This document shows positions 55,378 through 64,000 of a DNA stretch of 64,000 nucleotides, in pieces; positions within the stretch are counted from its first letter, which is position 1, and the number at the start of each line of letters is the position of its first letter. A program made the translations under genes and the position numbers. Under the pieces are notes generated by a model. It searched no databases, was not told the DNA's origin, and saw only the letters and a list, made by a program, of their open reading frames with translations. Source of the stretch: Lycocorax pyrrhopterus obiensis (Eukaryota > Chordata > Aves > Passeriformes > Paradisaeidae); assembly GCA_014706295.1 (NCBI GenBank), contig JACSVZ010000022.1, positions 5,288,830-5,352,829 of the forward strand, given 5' to 3'.

Positions 55378-58008
55378 ATCCCCAAGCTCAACCCCAGATG
55401 GAGCTGAGGACATTATTTACTGCCTTCACAAACTGGAGCCCTGGGCCTAAACAGCCCTATCTTGTGAAGCCTGGATTTAAAATCTTCCCCTTTCACATGG
55501 TTATTTAAAAAAACCCCCGAAACCAAACAAAAAAAATCCCCAATATTTGTTCCAAAATTACACAAAAGAAGAGGACATGAGGACAGCCAAAGGTCAAGCA
55601 GCCAGAGCTCTACCAGGATGCCAAAGACTCCAATCAGTAAATGTTTATTTAGGCCATGCTGTACAGTTTAGCAAAGACAGATATGGAGTGCCTAGGGTGG
55701 TATCTGATCTCCTGAGAACATGCTGCTCCCAAGCAAAGTTTCTGTCTTGACAGATGGACATTTTCCAACAGAAGAATGATCCAATCACAAGATCCCTCTG
55801 AAGCAAACTCATTCAACAAAACACAACAGGTACAGAAAACCAAGCCTCAAAACTCCACAGCCACCTTCTGCCTAGAGGAAGGGCTGGAGAAAACCAAGCT
55901 GGCAAAGCACTCAACCCACCCAGCCTCACAAACTTCCAGGATTTAACATGCAGAAGCTTGAAACAACTGAGCTGAAGAGGAAACTCAGAACGGGTGCAGG
56001 CATCAGGTCCTTCCAACACCACCACAGCTGTCCCCAGCCCTTTCAGCCACAGCTGATCCCAGCACAGATTTAGGGTGACCCCCCTCAGCCACAGCTGCAT
56101 GTCTCCACTCGTTCCCTGGGTATTCGAGCTCTTTCCACATCAACCAACAGCACTAACAACAAAATTCCCAGTAGAGTCAGAGATGGGGAGGAGAGAGCCA
56201 TGCAAAGGTCCCAAAACTTGTTTTTCCCTCCTAAGTCCTTAGCAGGAAACCATTACTGAGGAGCTGCCTGCCCTGGATCCAAGCATTTCACATCCAGGTG
56301 CCACTATCCCTGTGCAAGAGAACGGAAGTTCAAAGGGAAGGTTTTGCAAGAGGCTGAAAGGAGCATTTGCTGGGAGCATCACATTAAAGCAGTCAGGTGT
56401 CTTCGACCCCACACACTGGACACGTGTTCAGACAACTTCAAGAGCCAGAAGAACCCAAAAGGGGAAGGTGAAGTTAATTTACCTGCCCAGAGACAAAAAG
56501 CAAGAGAACAAAAATTGCCTTCAATCCAAACCTCAGATTTACTAAACTCAAAACTTTAAAAGTCATCAAAATCTTCATTTTCTACACCATGAGTTACATT
56601 AAAAAATAAAAAAACAACAACTCAGGGGGACAAATAATAAAGAGACATCTTAACTTAAAAAAACCTGACTAAAAATGTGGAGTAGGAGATAGAAAAGAGA
56701 GATTCATCAGCAAAACTCCTTCAAAGGGGGTTTGGAGCTGAGGGCAGCATTCTGGAAAGAGCTGATTTGATTTGGCTGTTACTACTGAGGAAAAAACCCC
56801 AGCAGAACTAAAGCAGCTCAATTATATATTTACTTCCTCTTCATTTCATTAATCCTACCCAGGGCTGTGGCCGAGGTAAAGCTGAGTTTATTGCCCCCAA
56901 CCCTGCTTTGGGGTGTGCTCTGCCCAGGTGAGCCAGCACCTCTCGGGGCTGCTCTTAACTTCTCCCAGCTGTGTTTTCCTCATGTCCCAAACATCTCCAC
57001 CTGGTTCTGCAGATGGAGCAGCTGCAGCTGAAGGCAAACACCTGGTGAGCCACAGCCCTGCCCTGCGTTGCAGGGGGAGATCAGAGTTACAGCAGCTCCT
57101 GCCCTATTTAAGGCCGTATCAGGGTTGTGAGTGCTGTGTTTGTGGTTAATAGTCTGCCTCCTTTGAGCCCAGGGAACCTGAAAAGCTCAGCTGGGCAGCT
57201 TTGCACTGACCAGCCACCAAAAACCTCCTGAAGATGTGGAAAGGAGTGCTAAATCCAGCAGAGGTCCTACTCAGAGCAGACCGCTACTGGATGCTCCGAT
57301 GATTGTACCTTTACAACAGTTGCATTTCTCACACACCAGCTTTGGGCTGCACCAACCCAACCAGCACAAGAGCTGCAGATGTGCCCGGCCCCCTGATGGG
57401 CTCCAGGCTGGCAGGAGCCTCCCTTGGGATAGAGGAAGGAAGAGCCTGGTGCTGTTTACTGCTGATGTCTGACCTGGTGCTCCAAGCTCCAGCGTGAGTA
57501 CTTGGAAATTCACTTCTCTAGAAAAACAAATACTCATCCTCCAGGGAATGTCATGATGAGCAGAGCAAGAGATGTACTAAGGCTGTTTTCTGAGGGATTT
57601 TTACAACACTCATGTCAAGTAACACCTCTCTTCAAGTCAATACTGCAGTCTGAGCAGGCTTTTAGTCCAACAGCTCATTCTTCTTGGAGACTCTTTACAA
57701 CTAAGCAGCAGTGTCATATATCTACCTGGCTAGCAGTGCTGCTTCAGCTTTTCTTTGCACCATTTTCCTGCAAGTTCTTGGTCACTAATGGCAATATTTA
57801 CATGAAGAACACAAGAGTATATAACTATAATACTACAAACAGGAGAGGCGGACAGTGCACTAAAAAATACCCCAAGCCCACTTCCCAACAGGCTTCAGGT
57901 GTCTGGAGACCACAGCATCAGCAAAAGAAGCTGTTTGTTACTTAGCAGTAATTTCCAAGTGACTTGAGCTGAATTCAGTATTGTAGTCACACAGGAAAAA
58001 CAATCCAT

Positions 58009-58145
58009 GAGAGATGCTCAAGGCCAGGTTGGAATGGGCTCTCAGCAACCTGGGATAGGGGAAGGTGTCCCTGCCCATAGCAGGGGTTTGGGACAGGATG
58101 ATCTTTAAGGTCCCTTCCAATCCAAACCATTCTGGGAGTCTATGT
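58009..58145 (+). mobile_element. CR1 3' fragment
   Basis: GATGCTCAAGGCCAGGTTGG, CAACCTGGGATAGGGGAAGG and GATCTTTAAGGTCCCTTCC, ending CATTCTGGGAGTCTATG. Confidence 0.9.
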
Positions 58146-61100
58146 AATAAAGTTTTTGGGGAAAAGGAGATAATTTAAGGGTTAAATAAAATCTTGCAAG
58201 GCCAAACTGACAGGAATCAGTTCCAGAAAGCCTGCAGGGTCAACTTGTATTGACTACAGAAGTTCCTTGTGCAAATTCAAAGGTTTCCCTGCCTGTTTGT
58301 TCCGGCATATGGAAAAGCTGCAAATTCATTCCCTAAGGTTCGCACCGAGGAGGTTGTTAAATGCTAGGACAAGTCTCAGGACTGGGATGTTTGGATGGTA
58401 AGGAGTGCTGGAGGTGCAGCCTGCTGCAACTCTCCCATGTGTTCAGGAGTCAAGTCAAATCAAGCCGACATTTGTAAAAGCCCCTCTCGGGTCCCGTTTC
58501 CAAACACCTGCATCCCTGGGTCTCCTGGGTCCCCCGGCTCTCCTGTTTCTCAGTGCATCTCTGCAGGAAGGAGCAGTTCACTCTGAAAATGGGGAGTGCC
58601 TGTCTTCCTCACCCATGCAGAACAGCTAATCCCAGCAGGATAATCCTGCTTTAATGAGAAAACTATAGGACCTTTGATAAAGCATATAAATCTTAGAAAA
58701 GCCCTACTACAACATTCCTTAGTCTCTGGGACTGGATGACCAACCTCTAAAATGAATTTTGCATGTGGCTGTCTCAAGCTGTGGAAGGTAACACGTGGCA
58801 GGGAGAGCAAACTGCTCCCTCTTGTTTGCAAGACACCATAAAATCTGTAACAGTGCTGCAGGCAAATTTCCCATGCCTCTGGACATGTGTGCCACTCCAT
58901 CAACAAAATGCCTCCTCCTCTGCCTGCCACAGGAGCCAGAGGACACCATCATCTCCAGCTCCTTTTCTCCAACTCACAGCACACTTCCCAAAGTGGGAAC
59001 GGCCATGATAAAGCTGACCTGCCCCAAGTCCGTGGCTCCAAAGGTCCAGTGATTTCCTACAGCCCAACAAAGAGCTGGGATATGGCAGGAACTGCGTCAG
59101 AGCCAACCTGGGCTGCAGCACAGCTGCTGAGCTCCAAGATAAACTTTCGAGCCTCTGCCAAACTGAGAATCTGTGTCAGGTTTTGTATGACCGAAAAAAA
59201 AAAAGAAAAAAGACGTGAAAACAATTCCTCATTACAACTTAGGTGTAGAAATCCACAGACGCTTTTATCTGACCTCACAAGACCTTGCTCCAGCACTGGA
59301 GAAGAACCAAATGAATTGACATTTCAACACTTTCTTTTCCCCTCAAGTACAAACACACAACTGCTGAGAAAAAGCAGTGATGCTCTGACCTGACACAACC
59401 AGTCGTGTTGAGGGATAATTCCTGTGCTGTATCAGTGACTGGAATTACCAGGGCTTTGCCAACAGCTTAATGAGATGGAAACTCACGCTCCCACTGCCAG
59501 AATTTGTTTGTTGGGCTATAAACTATTTAGATGCCCTGAATATTTTGCTCCTGTGTTATAAAACAGGTGTGACGAGGTGCATCTCCATTCACGGAGCTGC
59601 TGCTCGGAGCAGCACGGCCTTTTGGACAGATTTAAATTCCTGGTGTACACAGGGAGATCTGTCCACTGACTTGTCCTTCACCAAAAGGGGCTCTCAGAGT
59701 CTGGATGGCAACTGGGTCACACCTGCCCAGAGTCCTGGACTGGCTCTGTGTGGTGCTGCCAGGTTCTCCAGGGCTTCCTGGGCCACCTTAGACCACCAAG
59801 AGCACCAGCAGGACAGTAAAAGTGCAGTGCTGGTGGAAACTGAGGCAATCCTTACACGTGCACAGGGGAAAAGGGGATATTCTGTGCCAACCAAACAATC
59901 TCGTTTGGTACCTGTGAGACTGAAGGCAAGAATTCCCGCATGGATGAGATCCTGGTGTTTGGTGCTCACCTGTCCTCACACCATCAGGATAGTCCTCAGC
60001 ACTGATGGAGGATCAAGATGAGGTAAACAATGTTCAGGAGCAGTGACTGAGTCTACAAGTGTTTTTTCTGAGCATATTTTACCATAAAAATATAACAAAT
60101 TTCATTCCATTAATTTTATCTCAAACTTAGCTTTCTTAATTAGAGGTACAGGGCTCGAGGGAAACTGCTGTAATTATTAAATGGGAAATAAAACCTGATG
60201 AACACAGTAACTGCAGTGACTGAAAACTTAAACTGCTAGAGGACAAATCAAGGAACATCTAAAAATCAGCTGCTCAACAGTTTGTGTGCTCTGATAGTTA
60301 TTTACCCATTCAAATGCACAAAGAGGTTTTATTTTCCTATTTTCCCTCTTCCTAAAATCAATACTACACAGGAAAAACAAAAAAGGGTTGTTCAATGAGA
60401 CAAATATATCCAAAAAGAAAACAGTCAGAGAAGTGCCTGGGAATGTTTCTGGAACACTGCAGTGCAAAACCAAGGCTCTCCCTCAGAAGATTCCATCAAA
60501 TTAGCTCCTAGGTGCTCAGCATGCCTAGATAAAGAGGGAAAACCAAGCTTTCACAGAAAAAAACATCCCCTGGGGGGAAAAAAGGGCACCACCAGTGTAT
60601 TCTGGAATGTGGAAACGAAGGTGGGCCAAGGGCAGTAATCTGAAGTCAGGTGTTTTGCAGCAGAGGGGTAAATAAACAGCAGTAAATGGATACAGGTGAT
60701 CCAACCACAGTTCCAGTGTGAGCTGATTTGCAGTCCCTGATATGGGAGTTATATGAACAAGCCACTGCCTGTGTGACACAATTCCTGACCCGTGCTGGGT
60801 TAGGAGTGGGAATGTCTCTCTGGAAGAACGTTCCTGAGGACGAGGCAGTTTCCCAGCACCACGTAAAGTACAGAGTGTCTCCTTACTCACCACGGAAGGT
60901 GATCCATCAGCATCTGTAGTGTGAAGAGGGAAGCAAACAGCAGAAGGAAAGCAAAGTGCTAGAAAGAATTCCTGGCTAGAATCTGCTGCTTTAAATCTTC
61001 CCATGAACATGGGCTGTGAGCTGCAGAACGACACACTCGCACCGGGAAAGCAAAATGGGTACAAGGCTCCCATCCAACTCGGATTTAATGGCAGAGAAGA

Positions 61101-62579
61101 TAGATCTGCTCTTTGAGAAAAATCCCAATTGTTGATTTCTATTTTGTCTGGCGATGGAGCACAGTATTCCTCCTTCCTTCCTGCCAAAAGTGGTGGAAGT
61201 ACGATGTGCTTTAAAGTAATTACAGCAGCTCATCCCAGAAGTGGCTGCATTTCAAATGAGGCAGGAGATGCACAAGTGGGGAGTGGCTGCTCCCGGCTGA
61301 ATGTTGAACCTGCCTTCAGACCCGGGGATGAAAAGGTTCTCTCCAAAACAAACCACCACACTTGCTTCCGATACCTGTCCAGTTTGCCCCCTTCCGTTCT
61401 GCCTAACCCTGCTGCACCTCCATGGATGGCTGGAAAACCCACAGCAGCACGGCCCAACGTGGCACCCATGGGCAGGACATGCCATCCTACAGGGAATTAG
61501 CTTGATCCAAGTTTTTTTGAGCTGGTATCTCTCTGACTCCTCAGCAAAACTCGTGAACATTTGGCTGTGCTAACCCTGTACCCCTCTAAACATTGCAGTA
61601 CGCCTGGAAGTGTGCAGTATTTTCATTATTGGTAGAACAGCCATAATTATCCAAATAAAACTATTACTATACTGGGCCTTTGATCATAAATAGAACTTAA
61701 TGGATTTTATTACATCCCAGGAAGCGAGAGCTACAGAAGGAAAAGTATTGCTAAATGTGCTTTGCTACCACCTATCAATTTCTCCTAAACACTCAGCACT
61801 TAAGAAATACCCAAAGAAACACACTGCTCCCACTGTATAACCATTGCAAGGTCCCCTCTGAGCTCTTCCCCTTTAGCCAGCTCACAGGGGACGTTTCAGC
61901 AGCTGAAAATTAAAGGGTCACAATATTGAGCCTTCAGGTATCAAGTTCACAATGGAAATAGCAGCTGACACAGAAAGGGCTCCGCTGAGCACGGCGGTGA
62001 TAATTCTGTTGCCTCGGAGCTGGAAGCAGCTCACTTAACGCAAAGTTTGTTATTTAACTCAGCGAGGAATGAAAGAAAATGCCACAGCCATGGATTTATT
62101 CCTTACACAGCCTCTTTCAAGTCATACTTCACACCGGAGGCATGCTAGCAGTGAGCCTCTAACTCTGGCTGCAGTATCCTCTTAAATCCAAATAATTCCC
62201 TGTCAAGTGCCAGGGAAGGCAGTGACGGCCTCAGAGAGGGCTGCTTGTCCTGCAAACCTCTGCAAACACTTCTACCGGAGCCCAGCTTCCAGAAAACTTC
62301 ACAGGAGCCAAACACCACCAGGTGCCACAGGTCCAAGAGCCAGTGACAACAAATCTGCGATGTCCGACAGTCACCAGTCCAAGTGGCCTCATGGAGAAGG
62401 GCAGGAACAAGGAGGACTTCAGTGGGGCAGCCAGATATGCCAGCTTCCCATTTGCCCCTGCTCACATAATCCAGGAAAAGCCATCTTTCCACCCCCGGGG
62501 ACTCCCCACCTGGCCCCGCTCCGCGGTGACAGCCCAGGCCTGCTGCTATCTCCCAAACAGATGCATTTATTCTCCTGAG

Positions 62580-64000
62580 AGCCTCCCACGTCTTATCTAG
62601 CTGGCAGTTTCCGAACGTCGAGCGCCAAGTCCGGCTAAAACCACTTTAAGCTCTTTTAGGCAACAATTCCTGAAAGCGTTTTGGCAGGGGAGCGAGGCAG
62701 GCGGGACGGCAGCCCCGCCGCGGGGTCCCCCCGCGCTGTCCTGCCGGGATGGGCACGGAAAGCAACCCCTGCACCCCACTCTAGAGATGCTGTAAACAGG
62801 ACCTGGCACAGGAATGGATGTAGAGTTTACAGAGATGCCTTGCTTCAAGCAAATTTGCCTCTCAACACATGGCCAAACTCTCACGCAATAAATTAACTAT
62901 TTGGCAGCCACCGAACTAGCGCTGGAGCCAAACCAATTAGGGTTTAATGTGATCCCAATTTCCTATTTCTGAGACGGGGGTCGGGGAGGTGGGGGGAGAA
63001 GGGGGAAGAGGAGGGAGGGAGAGCAAAGTAAATCCCCTCCTGGTTTATAAATCCTTGCCAATCATCCCAGATAAACCTGTCACCCACAGCTCTAAATCTG
63101 CATTTGCACTCGCGTGCTCCGAGGGACGCGGTGGGAAAAGGCGCATCGGACGCAGCCAGCCTGACTCCCGACATGTGTTTTCCATACTTGGGAAATTCAA
63201 TCATTTAAAAAATATTTACCAAGCTTTGTCTTTAATTAGAAAAACATGACGACGGATAAGGCGAGTTATTGTTTCTAAGCTAGAAATGTCAGAGATCCTC
63301 ATGATGTCAGAAGATAAACCCCACCAGCGACCCGCGGACGGGATGCCAGGGCCGCAAACGTTTCGAGGGATTTTTTTCATCTCCCCTCAAAGTTCAGCGC
63401 TTTCCAGTCACAAGTCATCGGTGGCTTCTTGGCCCCCACCAAAGCTAATCAGGGAGGAGGAGGAGGAGGAGATGGAGGGAAGGCTCCTGCAGCAGATCTG
63501 CCAGACGGGTGTTTTAATGCAAACGAGCTCGCACAACGGGGGAGGAACAGAGGAACATTTGACTTCTTTGTGTTTTAACATCCTGACTCTGGTACCTCCC
63601 CTGCACAAGTAATTACCTGCCCTCAACTAAGATAAGCAAATTAATCTCATCCGCACCTGGAAACGCCACAGGCTGAGCTGTCCCCATCATTTAAGAAAGT
63701 GTTAATTTAAGTTTCTGCTTAGCCAAGACTCAGAGAAATGCTCGCGCTCAGGAACACAGCCACAGAATATTTCAGCCCACAATACTCACCTAAGAAAAGG
63801 AAGCTCCAAGCAGACAACCAGGAGTTCTGCCTGCCCAGGACCATGTGGGACCCTACAGCTGTACCCCACACTACAGCCCCTCTTCCACCACTGTTTGATC
63901 CAACTCCTCCAGCCAGATCCAGAGAGGCTCCGCAGGCAGGATGTGCAAGTTAGAAGTATAAAGCAAATATTTGTTGGCCAACAAACAAAAGACAGCCGGG
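62580..64000. other. GC-patch and AT-rich right edge
   Basis: A small CpG-rich patch (about 62,600-62,770, with GCCCCGCCGCGGGG) is followed by AT-rich sequence with TAAT cores (CAAGTAATTACCTG near 63,606, CAAATTAATC near 63,637) and a GAG run at 63,456. It may be regulatory DNA upstream of CBFA2T2. In human the next gene upstream is SNTA1, and none of its exons are seen here. Confidence 0.35.

Larger units (their letters stand above)
54251..62579. other. Non-coding AT-rich sequence
   Basis: No exon with family similarity is seen on either strand. Contains one CR1 tail (58.0 kb), A-rich runs near 56,600 and a short tandem duplication near 55,340. Confidence 0.5.

Noticed and set aside
1..64000. 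CRISPR arrays, operons, prokaryotic promoters, tRNA or rRNA genes
   Set aside because: None seen: the repeats are CR1 tails or short microsatellites, and no tRNA box A/B pair or rRNA-like block was recognised by eye.
25758..64000. Exons of the next gene upstream (SNTA1 in human)
   Set aside because: No PDZ- or PH-like coding block was recognised on either strand.

Overview
The window is bird nuclear DNA. The evidence is split vertebrate genes with GT-AG introns, about eleven CR1 retrotransposon tails with the avian 3' end (ATTCTATGA or ATTCTGTGA), CpG islands, and no prokaryotic gene organisation. Gene content and order match the human 20q11 block NECAB3 / ACTL10 / CBFA2T2. In chicken that block lies on chromosome 20, as far as I recall. 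The CR1 tails look like those of neoavian birds, but I cannot name a species.

Left part (1-10,000). The 3' half of NECAB3 runs on the + strand. Eight coding exons (2,965-7,792) encode a coiled-coil stretch and the C-terminal antibiotic-biosynthesis-monooxygenase-like (ABM) domain; the EF-hand exons lie left of the window. An intact, intronless actin-like gene, ACTL10, lies antisense inside the large NECAB3 intron at the left edge (86-1,186, - strand), as in mammals. The same intron holds the longest CR1 copy.

Middle part (10,000-25,757). CBFA2T2 (MTGR1, an ETO/MTG-family transcriptional corepressor) runs on the - strand, convergent with NECAB3. Ten coding exons join in one open frame of 579 codons before the stop, counted from the first complete codon of the 5'-most recognised exon. 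They cover NHR1/TAFH, the NHR2 tetramerisation helix, NHR3 and the NHR4 MYND zinc finger. A 3'UTR of about 2.3 kb ends at the only canonical minus-strand AATAAA I found (10,021-10,026).

Right part (25,758-64,000). I recognise no conserved protein-coding exon here. The first stretch should be CBFA2T2 5' intron. CpG islands at about 42.94-43.30 kb and 46.78-47.48 kb each carry a good minus-strand splice donor and are the best candidates for CBFA2T2 first exons and promoters. Weaker GC-rich islands lie near 53.7-54.0 and 62.6-62.8 kb. The rest is AT-rich intronic or upstream DNA with scattered CR1 fragments and a few possible regulatory clusters.

No new multi-gene system is visible. The most useful second-look items are: the intact ACTL10 with a changed nucleotide pocket and a CRE-like site upstream; inverted CR1 copies flanking the frame-neutral CBFA2T2 exon 4; a NAGNAG tandem acceptor before exon 9; an AU-rich element in the NECAB3 3'UTR; and the two candidate alternative promoters. 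Exon limits come from reading splice sites, codon phase and remembered family sequences; no alignment was run.
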